Assembly: GCF_040427915.1 (NCBI RefSeq)
Contig: NZ_JBETXJ010000002.1
Span: forward strand, 62,001 to 126,000
Direction of reading: 5' to 3'
From: Gardnerella vaginalis
GTDB taxonomy: Bacteria; Actinomycetota; Actinomycetes; Actinomycetales; Bifidobacteriaceae
Length of the DNA: 64,000 nucleotides
The notes beneath the pieces were generated by a model. The model was given only the letters and a program-made list of their open reading frames with translations, was not told the origin of the DNA and searched no databases. The position numbers and the translations under genes are program-made. Shown piece after piece: positions 26,795 to 35,945 of this stretch (position 1 is the stretch's first letter; every line of letters begins with the position of its first letter).

Positions 26795-26891
26795 TGCGCG
26801 TTTAAGCTTATTTGCCCAACTTTTATAATCTAGTCGCTAAAGCGATTAAACACCACGATTTGCGCTATACGCACACAACACATTCACATTT

Positions 26892-26936
26892 CCTGCGTTT
26901 GTTCCCATATTTGGCGTTTCGATAAACAAACTCAGG
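26892..26936 (+). repeat. Single 45-bp palindromic unit
   Basis: CCTGCGTTTGTTCCC on the left pairs with AAACAAACTCAGG on the right; the centre is TTGGCGTTTC. It belongs to the same family as the arrays at 693, 47967 and 49964. Confidence 0.85.
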
Positions 26937-26977
26937 AATATCACTTGCTCGTTATAGCTCATTATTCCTTATTTGTT

Positions 26978-27343
26978 GTTGCGCGAGGGCTGGGTGTTTC
27001 TTGTCTCACAACGCTCTGCCTCTTGCGTGTTGGTTATTGTTGCGGTTGTTCCGATTTGGTTTTGATTTTGTTTTTTGAGTTGAAGTTTGTTTGTAGTGGT
27101 GGCTTATTGGATTATTTGGTATCGGCTGCCGCTCTTATACTGTTCGACCAAGAATCACCCAGCCCTCTTACATGCTTGAACAATTGCGTATCGCTTAATC
27201 ACCGAGATTCTCGATTTTTCTTGCTACTTCAGCGAATCACCATTTCATGCTGAGGTTCGCTTCATCCGCTGCGAAAAATCTCGAATCTCCACCTTACTTG
27301 ATGCAGCACGCACCAGCGTAGAAACACCCAGCCCTCGCGCAAC
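26978..27343 (-). mobile_element. MITE-like mosaic element, copy C, with perfect 23-bp terminal inverted repeats
   Basis: The left end (26978-27000) and the right end (27321-27343) are perfect 23-base inverted complements, each built around GAGGGCTGGGTGTTTC plus GTTGCGC, and similarity continues outward for about ten more bases. Between them lies the shared long-element body in inverted orientation, including the GAGATTC hairpin at about 27205-27290. There is no transposase gene and no clear target-site duplication. A nonautonomous element mobilised in trans is the working interpretation. Confidence 0.55.
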
Positions 27344-27373
27344 AGTAAATAGGAAAACCGCGCAACACCAAAT

Positions 27374-27412
27374 AATTAATGGCTTGAAGAAACTATCCCC
27401 AAGCCATTAATT
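27374..27412 (-). terminator. Hairpin terminating the giant surface-protein gene
   Basis: Thirteen-base perfect arms AATTAATGGCTTG and CAAGCCATTAATT with a 13-base loop lie 47 bases past the stop codon. The downstream side is A/T-rich but lacks a clean T run. Confidence 0.6.
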
Positions 27413-27458
27413 CACATTACTCCAATCGTAGCAGCATCACACACCGCTACAGATTAAA

Positions 27459-30400
27459 CTAACGAGCCGAATGCCTCCTACGCTTAGACGCAGCACCAGC
27501 CACTCCGAGTCCAGCAAACACCGCAGCGAAAGCAGCAAACACCGAGGAGCTAGCGCCAGTATTAACGCCACTCACGTCACCACGCTTGAGATTCATTCCA
27601 GCAGAGTTACGCGCTGCGAGCATTCCATCACGCAAAGCTGCACGCGCAGCACGCAAACGAGCCAATGCCGAATCAACCTGCCCCTGAGTAGCATTAGCGT
27701 CCGCTAACACTAAACGAGCATAATTCAAAGCCGCATTAAACTCACTCACCAAGCTAGAATCAGCCACTACACCATTAGCATTAGCCGAAACATCACCAAG
27801 AGCTTGATCAACCTCAGCCTGCAAAACACTCTTATCAACAACATTATTAACACTAGTAGTATTCGAATCGTTAACACCAACACCAGTATTAACATCGGTA
27901 TCGGTTCCAAAATCATGGTCAGAACCACTACCGACACCACTGCCACTATTAATAAGCCTGTTATAAGAATCAATCAACTTTTGCTTAGCAGCACGAAGCC
28001 TACGAAGAGCCTGATCAACCTGAGCTTGTGTAGCATTAGGATCCTTAAGCACACTATTCGCATCATTCAACGCCTGCTGATACTCTGCCAGATCAGCAGC
28101 CTTACCAATAATGAACGGAATCGACTTACGGAAATCAGAATCCTTACCAGCCTCAGTGTTCAAATCAGACTTATCAGTCTTATGAGAATCAGCAAGCTTC
28201 TTCTTAGCATCCTGAAGCTTCCTCAAAGCCTCATCAACCTGAGCCTGAGTTGCGTTAGGATCATCGAGCACAGAATTAGCTTCGTCGAGAGCCTTCTTAT
28301 AAGCCTCAGCCTCTGGGCTTCCTGCAGCATTCTGATACTCAGGAGACTTAGTGAAGTCAGAATCCTTACCAGCTTCAGCAGTCAGATCAGTCTTATCAGT
28401 CTTATAACCATCCGAAAGCTTAGACTTAGCATCCTGAAGCTTCTTCAAAGCAGCGTCAACCTGCGCCTGCGTTGCATTCTTGTCACCGAGAACCTTGTTA
28501 GCGTCTTCCAAAGCCTTCTTGTAGGCGTCAAGAGCATTCTTAGACGCATCATCACCCTTAGCCTGAGCATTCTGATACTCAGGAGTCTTGGTAAAGGTGT
28601 CATTAGCATCCGCCTCAGACTTCAACTTAGAAGAATCAGTCTTATAGCCGTCAGTAATCTTCTTCTTAACGGCTTTCAAGGCATCTAGGGCGTCGTCAAG
28701 CTCTTTCTGAGTTGGAGCCTTATCCATTCCTTGAGGCAGCTGATCCTTTGGCTTGCCAGTAGTGCGGTCAAAGGCATCAAGGAGACCCTTAGCAGCCTTA
28801 AGCTTCTCATTATATTCATCAAGAGCCTTCTTGGCAGCGTCATCACCCTTAGCAGTCGCGTTCTTGAACTCAGGAGTGTTCTCAAACACGTCGGTGCTGG
28901 TGTCGTCTTTGCCGTCCTTAGACTTATCAACTTCTTGTTGCAAGTCATGCGGACTGGTGACGTAGTTCTTAGTAATCTTATCCTTAATTTCCTTCAGATT
29001 CTTAAGGGCATCGTCAACTTCCTTCTGAGATGGGATGTCCTTTTCACCAGGCTTTGGCTTACCATTCTCATCGAACTTGCCAAGAAGATCATTAGCTTTC
29101 TTTAGAGCATCTTGGTATGTTTGAACATCTTTTTTGCCGTCAGCATCCGTCTTAGCAAGCGCATTCTTGTACTCAGTAGAGTTTTCGAACTTATATTTGT
29201 CTTCCTTTTCTCCGCCGTCGTCCTTAAGCTCTTTTGTTTCTTTCTTAAGAGCGTCAACTTTGGTCGTAAAGGTGTCATCGATAGCTTTCTTAGCCTGCTT
29301 CAAAGCTGCAAGAGCATCGTCAACCTGCTTCTGCGTTGGCTTTGTATCTGGGGCAGCGTTTGGATCAGGGTGATTCACCTTGTTTATAAGATCCTGTGCA
29401 GCCTTGAGCTTCTCGTTGTAAGTTTCCAGCTTCTTGGTGGCAGAGTCCTTACCAGTTGCAGCATCGCCAGTTTCGGATTGCTTCTTATACAGAGCATTCT
29501 TGTACGGAATCGACTCCTCAAACTTAGGAGTTACAGGCTTGCCGTCTTGATCTTTATCGCCAACTTCGTTCTTAAGCTTGTCAGCGTTGGTCTTGTAGTT
29601 TTCAGCAATCTTCTTCTGAGCACCCTTAAGCTGCTTAAGCAATGTGTCGACCTCACGCTGAGTAAGGTTGCCAGCATTCTGCAGCTTTTGGGTTATCTTT
29701 TCCACAAGCTTGGTAAGACCAGGATTCTCATCAGTACCATCCAAGTCCTTACCAGCTTGTTCATGATTTGCATTGTTAGCGTCAGCCTTGATTGCTTCAG
29801 CATTCTTATACTCAGGCGTCTTCTTGAAGTCACCATTTGCATATTCTTTTGCTTCGGTGAGCTTAGAAGTATCTGTCTTGTAACCATCAGTAATAGCTTG
29901 CTTTGCCTTCTTCAACGTTTCGAGAGCATCATCAATCTGCTTCTGAGTTGGACGCTCACTAAGCGTATCCGAATCCTTCTTAGCAAGTAGATCACGCGCA
30001 TCCTTCAACGCCTTCTTATAAGCTTCAATATCAGACTTCGCCTGCTGAACATCAGGATCAGTATCTGGCTTAACATTTTGCTTGTAAGATGCATTTTTGA
30101 ACTCTGGAGAGTCCTCAAACTGGCCAGCGGTTGGAGCGGTTGCATCAGCAGCTTGAGACTTCTGTGCTTCCGCGTCAAGCTTCGTGGTGTCAGTCTTGTA
30201 GTCATCAAGATTCTTGCGTGCTTTATCAAGAGCATCAAGTGCATCGTTGATGTCTTTTTGAGTTGGCTTTGCGTCTTGCGGCGTATTTGCATCACCATGC
30301 TTCTTCAAAAGCTCCTGAGCTTTTGTCAAAGCTTCATCATACGCCTTCTTGGCTGCAGCAGCCTTAGTGTTCTTATCCGTATCAGGAACAAGCTTGCCGT

Positions 30401-33400
30401 CCTGCTCCTTCATGAAGTGAGGATTAGACGCATTGCGATACGCATCAGAAGTTTGCGTGCCTTCTGTAGGTGCAGTACCCTCTGTATCGCCATGCTTCTT
30501 TACGCTTTCCTTAAGCTTGGTGGTGTCGGTCTTATACGTGTCAAGAGCCTTACGCTTCTCGTTAAGCTTCTGAAGCGCGTCGTTCACTTCCTTCTGCGTT
30601 GCAGCAGGATTCTTGAGCAAGTCTTTAGCTGCGTTAAGAGCGTCACCATAGTCATCTACAGCCTTCTTGGCGGCATCATTCTTGGTAGTATCGGCAGTAG
30701 TGCCGTCTCCTTGTTTGTAATCAGGCTGCGAAGCATTCTTATACGCAGGGTTTTGATGCGTGGCCGCGTCCTCGTTGACCGACTTAAGCAGCTCGTCGGT
30801 ATTAGTCTTAAACTTATCCAGACCTTTAACGGCATCATTAAGCTTTGCGAGGAGCTTTGTTACATCCCTATTTAAAGGCTGACCCTTAGCGTGCGCTTGC
30901 AACTTCTTAAGCGCATCTTTGTTGGTCATGTCAATGTTTTTATCTGGAATAACGGACTCTGGGATTTCGCTACCGTCGTCACCCTTGTCCTTATCCATAT
31001 TATCATTGAAGGCCTTTTGCAACTCCTTAAGCGCATCGTCGTATGCTTTCGCTGCATTCTTAGCATCCTCAGTTGCGTCAGTAGCAGAAGCATTCTTATA
31101 AGCAGGGCTTGCTTTAATAGCCAAGCTGTGAAGCAGCGCCGCAGAAATCTTGCTGGTGTCGGTGGCGTACTTATCGATTGCCTTACGGGCTTCAACAAGC
31201 TTATCCTTAGCCGCGTCAACCTTTTTCTGATCTACGGTGCTCCCTGGCTTCTTTAATTCATCCATCAAGTCTTTTGCAGCATGATAAGCGTCGTTATAGT
31301 CTTTGAAGTCTTTTGCGGCTTGAGAATCTTTGCCCTTAGCTTGCGCTTCATCAAAGGCATTGAAGTACGCTGGCATCAAATAACCGCTGAAGTTGTCCAC
31401 AAGTGCCTGCGCAAGATCAGTTGCTTTTGTTTGATAAGTTTCAGCATAAAGTACCTTTTCAGCATCTTCAAGATCTTTCTTAGCCTTATCTACATCGGCC
31501 TTTGTAGCGTTCTTGTCACCAAGCACTCTCTTAGCTTCTGCAAGCGCCTTATCGTAATCCTCAACAGCCTTTTTAGCAGCCGCGTCAGTGTCTTTCTTCG
31601 CGGCGGCGTTCGTGTAGAACACGCTATGCTTGTTAGGATCTTTTGGATCAGGGTTATCTAAAGTCTTTTGAACGGCAGCGTCAAGAGGAGCCTTGTTGGT
31701 TGCGTTCTTGTCGAGCGCATCCTTAGCTTCCTTAAGCTTCTTGATAGCCTCGTTCACTTCCTTCTGAGAAGCGTTTGGATCGGCGACTACCTCACCAGCC
31801 TTCTTAACAGCGTCGTCGTACGCCTTGCGCTGTTCAGGAGTTGAGTTCTGGTAGGTTGGGTCGGCGGTCTTAAGTTTCTCTGTAGGATCAGTCTTCTTTG
31901 CATCTCCCGTGTTTACCTTGCCATGCTGAGCGATTGCATTATTCAACTCATCCTTGTTGGTGCTAAATTCATTAAGCTTTTCGCGTGCAGCATCAAGCTT
32001 AGCCTTGGCTTCGTCAACAGCCTTTTGAGTGGCGTTGGCATCATCCTTTAACTTATTGGCTTCAGCAAGCGCGTCATCGTAAGCCTTCTTAGCCGCTTTG
32101 GCGGCATTGTTCCTGGCTTCGTCAGTCTTGCCTTCAGGCGTCTTAAAGTCGGGATTAGTAACATTCTTGTACTTGTCACTAGCCTTTGTACCAGTTGTAG
32201 CTTGTTGACCTTCAGCAGGCGTGCCATCGGCTTCAATCGAGGCGTTCAGCTTATCCTTGTTGGTGTCAGCACCATCAAGCTCGGCACGAGCCTTATTAAG
32301 GTTAATCGTCGCGTTATCAACTTCAGCCTTAAGCTGTTCAGATAACTTATCGTCTGTGGTATTACCAACTTTTGTAAGCGTATCCTGAGCAACCTTCAAC
32401 GCATCATCATACGCCTTCTTCTTAGCGTCCGACGCGTTGTAGTACTTGGACTCGGTTGGAATATCCTTGCCTTCAACAGTTTCAGTCTTATGCTCGCCAA
32501 TCGAATCCTTAAGATCCTTAGTCTTATGCTTCGTTTGAGGCATAAACACTATATTGATGCCCTTAGGGTTGTTGCGCAGATTATACTTGCCTTCGCCGTA
32601 AATGTTGTTGTAGTGATACTGCGAATATGGCTCAATGAACAAGCGGCCGAGCATATACTTGTCTTTTTTACCAGCAATCTTTACTGTCTTGCTGTCGGCG
32701 TCAAACGTAAAGTCTCCTGCGCTTGCCTGCTCATCGCCCATTTTCTTATCGGAATTACTAACAGGTTGCGAAAAACGGCCATAACTACTGCCATTAAGCT
32801 TACTTAAGTTAAGCACGCCAATAGGATTGCCTTTATCATCAACCGCATAACCGGTATGCGAGCGCGGATCCTTGCCACCTTGACCTTCGTGCGCAACAGT
32901 TTTGTACTCAGACCCAAGAAGCTCTGTGCGCATCTGCGGATTGTCTTTCTTCAAGTCTTCTTTGATGGTAGCTTTCAGTAGACCTAAGACGTCTTCAGTA
33001 TTAAACGTCTTGCCGCTATCTGAATCGTAACGGTAAACAAGCGTCTTGCCATCTTCCATCCAAGCAAGACCTTCATCGCTTGCGCGACCATCAATCTTGT
33101 TCTTGTTTGCTTCCCAGCTAAGCGTGTAATCGGTGCGCAAATTCACCAAACGAGTGAGCTTGTTATGCTTTACGTCTGAATCGAACTTTGCAATCGCTTT
33201 GTCGGTTTTAATGGTTACATGAATAGTGTTTTCACTATCACCATTAGAAATACCCTGGTTGCCAGTACCAGATGCTTGCAGGTTGCCTCTATTCCAGTCG
33301 AGCGTAATCTGATTTGCATAATCGGTATCGCTTAAACCAAGTGCATTATTGCCTTTGTTTGCTTCGTAAATGGCCTTCTTAATTGCATCTTCTTCTGCTG

Positions 33401-35180
33401 TGGTGAAGCCCAAAGGATTGGAGATAATAACCGCCTTAGTTGTAGAGCCTTCATCATCGCTTGGAACGGCATACTCGCCAGCTTTGAGATTCTTGAGGAC
33501 GAGGTCTTTCAGATCAATTTTGGGAGCGTCGTTTTCGTCCACGCCGTCGAAGCTGATGACCGCTTGGCCCTGGTCATTGAACTTGACTTTGTCTTGCGTC
33601 ACGTGATTGAGCTGGGCGAGCTTCTTGCAAATATCCGCCTTTTGGTCATCTGTGAGCTTTTTGATATCCACTTCGTCTACGACGGGCTTGTCGATGCGCG
33701 TGTCGTAGCGTGCAACGGTAAGTGGCAAATCATCAGAAGTATAACCAGTGTCGGTTATGAGATGAGTTTTGAGTGTTCGTACCATAGGTGTGTACGTTGT
33801 TTCGGTATCGCCCGGTTTCGATGTTGTTCTATTAAAGTTAATAACATCAGTTGGAATGTATACACGCTGAGCGTTAATAATCACCTTGTTTTCAGCGGTA
33901 TCTGGCGTCTGAACAAATGCACCGTTCGCTCCCGTGTTTCCACCAACGCCCTTAGACGTACTTGCGGCTTGAATTTGCTCGCGAATTGATTTATTACCAG
34001 TTGCTTCGGTAGGAGCATCAATGGCTTTTTGAAGCTTCTCACGAATTTGTTGTGCAGTAAGTTCTTCGTTATACTTCAGCACAATTGACCCAGCTGTTTT
34101 AGGCGGAATAAGTGTTGCTGCACGTGCAATATTAGTCTTGTACAGCAAGACTTCGTCTCCACCATCTTTTTTACCGTACACATAAATGCAACGGTTTGCA
34201 GCGTATGCTACACCGCTGTTAAGATTGCCATCTCTAAAAAGAGGTGTCATTTCAAGCTTTGCAGAGCCGTCAGTATTCGGGGTAAACGTATATTCACCAG
34301 AATAAGATTGATGCAGCCCCGTATTTCCAGAATAGTATTCAGCAGCATTTCTACCTTTATCGGTGGTCATACTATTGTTTTGAGCAGGGAAAATGGCAAT
34401 ACTGCTAATATTGTATCCATCTTTTGGCTTTGCAAAGTTGAAAGTAACAGTGTTACTTTGTCCGCTTTTAATATACGTATTATTAGACGATCCCCATGCG
34501 TACATATTCGGTACGCTATTTTTTGTATCTTCGGAAATATTTATTTGATTCGAAACGGAAGGTTCTGGATTAGCTTCGCGATCTGTGCCAACAACAGGTT
34601 CACCCTGCTTCTGATTTTCAGCACTCAAATCACGCTTTTTACGACTCTTTGCGACATTTTCTGCAGGAGTGCTATTTTCTGCAGTATCCTGTTTTGCATC
34701 TTGATTATCTACAGACGCAATGCTCTCAACCTTCGACCTAGCCTCAGTCTTAGTAACATCAGTATTACCGTCGGTCTTTGCTACAGCCTGCTCAGCTGGT
34801 TTAGTCTGCTCCTTCTTAGGTTCTTCCTTAGCTTCCTTAGATTCTTCCTTCTTAGCTTCTTTCTTCACTTCACTGTTAGGAGTCTCATCCTTAGAAGCCT
34901 CATTCTTCTTAGTAGCCTTAGAATCATCAGAAGTCTTAGAATTACCCTTATTAGCATCAACTAAATTCTGCTCCTTTGCAGAATCATTCGTATTAACAGG
35001 CGCAACATTAGCCTCAGCAGCCATCGCAGGAGTTGCGCCAAAAGCAATCGCAGCGCCAGCGATTACGCCAGCAGCACCAGCCGAAAGAGCAGCCACCTTA
35101 CGAATATCAACAGTCTTTGCAGACTTATCTTTTGCAGAACCAAATGTCTTGTCAGCATGTTTAGCAGATTTTGTAGTCAT
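27459..35180 (-). CDS. Giant secreted cell-surface protein with about 17 FIVAR-like repeats
   Basis: A 2,573-residue protein. Residues 1-54 form a long signal peptide (RKVAALSAGAAGVIAGAAIA, predicted cleavage after AMA). Residues 55-210 are a Lys/Glu/Ser-rich disordered region ending near SRKKRD. Residues 220-890 are unique. From about 890 to 2510 come some 17 three-helix repeats with the pattern KTD..KL / PEYKNA / YKKAL..A / NATQ.QVD.AL..L..AK, characteristic of FIVAR-type adhesin repeats. The tail has SGVNTGASSS, a hydrophobic stretch (AAFAAVFAGLGVAGAA) and SKRRRHSAR, a sortase-type layout with VNTG in place of LPxTG. A role in adhesion or biofilm is inferred. The start has AGAGGAG upstream. 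A C11 tract lies 215 bases upstream. Confidence 0.88.
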   Translation of the reverse strand: MTTKSAKHADKTFGSAKDKSAKTVDIRKVAALSAGAAGVIAGAAIAFGATPAMAAEANVAPVNTNDSAKEQNLVDANKGNSKTSDDSKATKKNEASKDETPNSEVKKEAKKEESKEAKEEPKKEQTKPAEQAVAKTDGNTDVTKTEARSKVESIASVDNQDAKQDTAENSTPAENVAKSRKKRDLSAENQKQGEPVVGTDREANPEPSVSNQINISEDTKNSVPNMYAWGSSNNTYIKSGQSNTVTFNFAKPKDGYNISSIAIFPAQNNSMTTDKGRNAAEYYSGNTGLHQSYSGEYTFTPNTDGSAKLEMTPLFRDGNLNSGVAYAANRCIYVYGKKDGGDEVLLYKTNIARAATLIPPKTAGSIVLKYNEELTAQQIREKLQKAIDAPTEATGNKSIREQIQAASTSKGVGGNTGANGAFVQTPDTAENKVIINAQRVYIPTDVINFNRTTSKPGDTETTYTPMVRTLKTHLITDTGYTSDDLPLTVARYDTRIDKPVVDEVDIKKLTDDQKADICKKLAQLNHVTQDKVKFNDQGQAVISFDGVDENDAPKIDLKDLVLKNLKAGEYAVPSDDEGSTTKAVIISNPLGFTTAEEDAIKKAIYEANKGNNALGLSDTDYANQITLDWNRGNLQASGTGNQGISNGDSENTIHVTIKTDKAIAKFDSDVKHNKLTRLVNLRTDYTLSWEANKNKIDGRASDEGLAWMEDGKTLVYRYDSDSGKTFNTEDVLGLLKATIKEDLKKDNPQMRTELLGSEYKTVAHEGQGGKDPRSHTGYAVDDKGNPIGVLNLSKLNGSSYGRFSQPVSNSDKKMGDEQASAGDFTFDADSKTVKIAGKKDKYMLGRLFIEPYSQYHYNNIYGEGKYNLRNNPKGINIVFMPQTKHKTKDLKDSIGEHKTETVEGKDIPTESKYYNASDAKKKAYDDALKVAQDTLTKVGNTTDDKLSEQLKAEVDNATINLNKARAELDGADTNKDKLNASIEADGTPAEGQQATTGTKASDKYKNVTNPDFKTPEGKTDEARNNAAKAAKKAYDDALAEANKLKDDANATQKAVDEAKAKLDAAREKLNEFSTNKDELNNAIAQHGKVNTGDAKKTDPTEKLKTADPTYQNSTPEQRKAYDDAVKKAGEVVADPNASQKEVNEAIKKLKEAKDALDKNATNKAPLDAAVQKTLDNPDPKDPNKHSVFYTNAAAKKDTDAAAKKAVEDYDKALAEAKRVLGDKNATKADVDKAKKDLEDAEKVLYAETYQTKATDLAQALVDNFSGYLMPAYFNAFDEAQAKGKDSQAAKDFKDYNDAYHAAKDLMDELKKPGSTVDQKKVDAAKDKLVEARKAIDKYATDTSKISAALLHSLAIKASPAYKNASATDATEDAKNAAKAYDDALKELQKAFNDNMDKDKGDDGSEIPESVIPDKNIDMTNKDALKKLQAHAKGQPLNRDVTKLLAKLNDAVKGLDKFKTNTDELLKSVNEDAATHQNPAYKNASQPDYKQGDGTTADTTKNDAAKKAVDDYGDALNAAKDLLKNPAATQKEVNDALQKLNEKRKALDTYKTDTTKLKESVKKHGDTEGTAPTEGTQTSDAYRNASNPHFMKEQDGKLVPDTDKNTKAAAAKKAYDEALTKAQELLKKHGDANTPQDAKPTQKDINDALDALDKARKNLDDYKTDTTKLDAEAQKSQAADATAPTAGQFEDSPEFKNASYKQNVKPDTDPDVQQAKSDIEAYKKALKDARDLLAKKDSDTLSERPTQKQIDDALETLKKAKQAITDGYKTDTSKLTEAKEYANGDFKKTPEYKNAEAIKADANNANHEQAGKDLDGTDENPGLTKLVEKITQKLQNAGNLTQREVDTLLKQLKGAQKKIAENYKTNADKLKNEVGDKDQDGKPVTPKFEESIPYKNALYKKQSETGDAATGKDSATKKLETYNEKLKAAQDLINKVNHPDPNAAPDTKPTQKQVDDALAALKQAKKAIDDTFTTKVDALKKETKELKDDGGEKEDKYKFENSTEYKNALAKTDADGKKDVQTYQDALKKANDLLGKFDENGKPKPGEKDIPSQKEVDDALKNLKEIKDKITKNYVTSPHDLQQEVDKSKDGKDDTSTDVFENTPEFKNATAKGDDAAKKALDEYNEKLKAAKGLLDAFDRTTGKPKDQLPQGMDKAPTQKELDDALDALKAVKKKITDGYKTDSSKLKSEADANDTFTKTPEYQNAQAKGDDASKNALDAYKKALEDANKVLGDKNATQAQVDAALKKLQDAKSKLSDGYKTDKTDLTAEAGKDSDFTKSPEYQNAAGSPEAEAYKKALDEANSVLDDPNATQAQVDEALRKLQDAKKKLADSHKTDKSDLNTEAGKDSDFRKSIPFIIGKAADLAEYQQALNDANSVLKDPNATQAQVDQALRRLRAAKQKLIDSYNRLINSGSGVGSGSDHDFGTDTDVNTGVGVNDSNTTSVNNVVDKSVLQAEVDQALGDVSANANGVVADSSLVSEFNAALNYARLVLADANATQGQVDSALARLRAARAALRDGMLAARNSAGMNLKRGDVSGVNTGASSSVFAAFAAVFAGLGVAGAASKRRRHSAR

Positions 35181-35394
35181 GTTCTCCTCTTTCCGTGAGA
35201 TTAATTCGATTTACTTGATATTGCTTTGCGCGCCAACCTTGGCTCCCAAAGCCCTATAGTTTTTAACAATAGCTTTACAAAGTCTTATAGCGTACATCTA
35301 TAATGATGTAATCACCCTTTGATAAATCATTATAACATTTTAGAAAAAATTTTGAAGACAACTAACAAATGTTTATAGCTTCGGGGGATACATA
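35181..35394 (-). promoter_or_regulatory. Leader and promoter region of the giant surface-protein gene
   Basis: The ribosome binding site AGAGGAG precedes the ATG at 35180. A TATAAT-like -10 on the minus strand is at 35329-35334. The -35 candidate TTGTCT (35356-35361) is spaced 21 bases away, which is too far for a good sigma-70 promoter, so the assignment is tentative. Confidence 0.35.
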
Positions 35395-35405
35395 CCCCCC
35401 CCCCC
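35395..35405. repeat. Homopolymer tract of 11 C (11 G on the coding strand)
   Basis: A run of eleven C begins eight bases after a GGGGG run (35383-35387). It lies about 60 bases upstream of the probable -10 of the giant surface-protein gene. Tracts of this length are prone to slipped-strand length changes. Confidence 0.9.
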
Positions 35406-35560
35406 AAGCCTTTTATTTTAAGGGTTTTTGCGAAATAATTTTTTCAAAAATTCTTGCGATTCTGGCGAGTCAACCGCCATTTTTAGCTCACTCATCTAAA
35501 CATTTGTATATGATACAAATCACATTTTTAGACCCTCTGCAGCGCGCTTTTTTCTTTTAC

Positions 35561-35605
35561 CCTGCGTTTGTTCCCATATTTGGCGTTTCGATAAACAAAC
35601 GCGGG
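35561..35605 (+). repeat. Single 45-bp palindromic unit
   Basis: CCTGCGTTTGTTCCC ... AAACAAACGCGGG, almost identical to the unit at 26892. It is followed at about 35623 by a GAAACACCCAGCCCTC end fragment of the mosaic family. Confidence 0.85.
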
Positions 35606-35664
35606 AATACCCCTCGCGAGTGTAGAAACACCCAGCCCTCACACAACATTAAGCAGGAATATCG

Positions 35665-35782
35665 CTGCGCGGATTAGCCGCGTTCACGTCTTCGCCGCGC
35701 AGAAGCAGTGCTTCTGCTTTGAGCGGCTCAGCGCTCCGAATTACCTTTTCGCGCTACGCTCTAAGCGAAAAGGCAAGTCGAT
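35665..35782. repeat. Mosaic hairpin element, copy Y2
   Basis: Second copy of the module at 507. The hairpin at 35694-35727 has an outer stem GCCGC/GCGGC, inner arms GCAGAAGCA/TGCTTCTGC around one G, and a TTTGA bulge. In Y1 the outer and inner stems differ in sequence but pair equally well. The second hairpin (CTTTTCGC/GCGAAAAG) is conserved. Confidence 0.75.
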
Positions 35783-35787
35783 TCGTA

Positions 35788-35845
35788 ATAAAAAAGCTCC
35801 GTGTGAGTCACAGCAAGTAAAACTCGCCACAACTCACACAGAGCC
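35788..35845 (-). terminator. Rho-independent terminator of the rpsF-ssb-rpsR-rplI operon
   Basis: On the minus strand, GCTCTGTGTGAGT pairs with ACTCACACGGAGC across a 23-base loop and is followed by six T. It lies about 100 bases after the rplI stop. Confidence 0.8.
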
Positions 35846-35945
35846 AATGCTTAAGATCAATCCAAATGGATTGCTTCCCAACGCAAATACAGCGCAAATC
35901 CTACAAAACTCGCAACACTCGCGTGGGAAGCTGGAACACGTTTAA

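Noticed and set aside
26945..27253. Open frames in the mosaic elements (with LDYLVSAAALILFDQESPSP)
   Set aside because: Copies at 1349-1558, 10920-11129 and 26945-27253 share peptide pieces because the DNA is repeated, but the frames are joined differently, one copy is frameshifted, and none has a ribosome binding site.
27804..29990. Long plus-strand frames (294 and 292 codons) within the giant gene
   Set aside because: They are antisense to repeated coding sequence with biased codon use; the Ile/Leu/Ser-rich translations are a by-product of the repeats.
35369..35677. 102-codon plus-strand frame crossing the C11 tract
   Set aside because: No ribosome binding site, and it is made of control-region DNA and a palindromic repeat. 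It was considered as a phase-variable gene but has no protein features.
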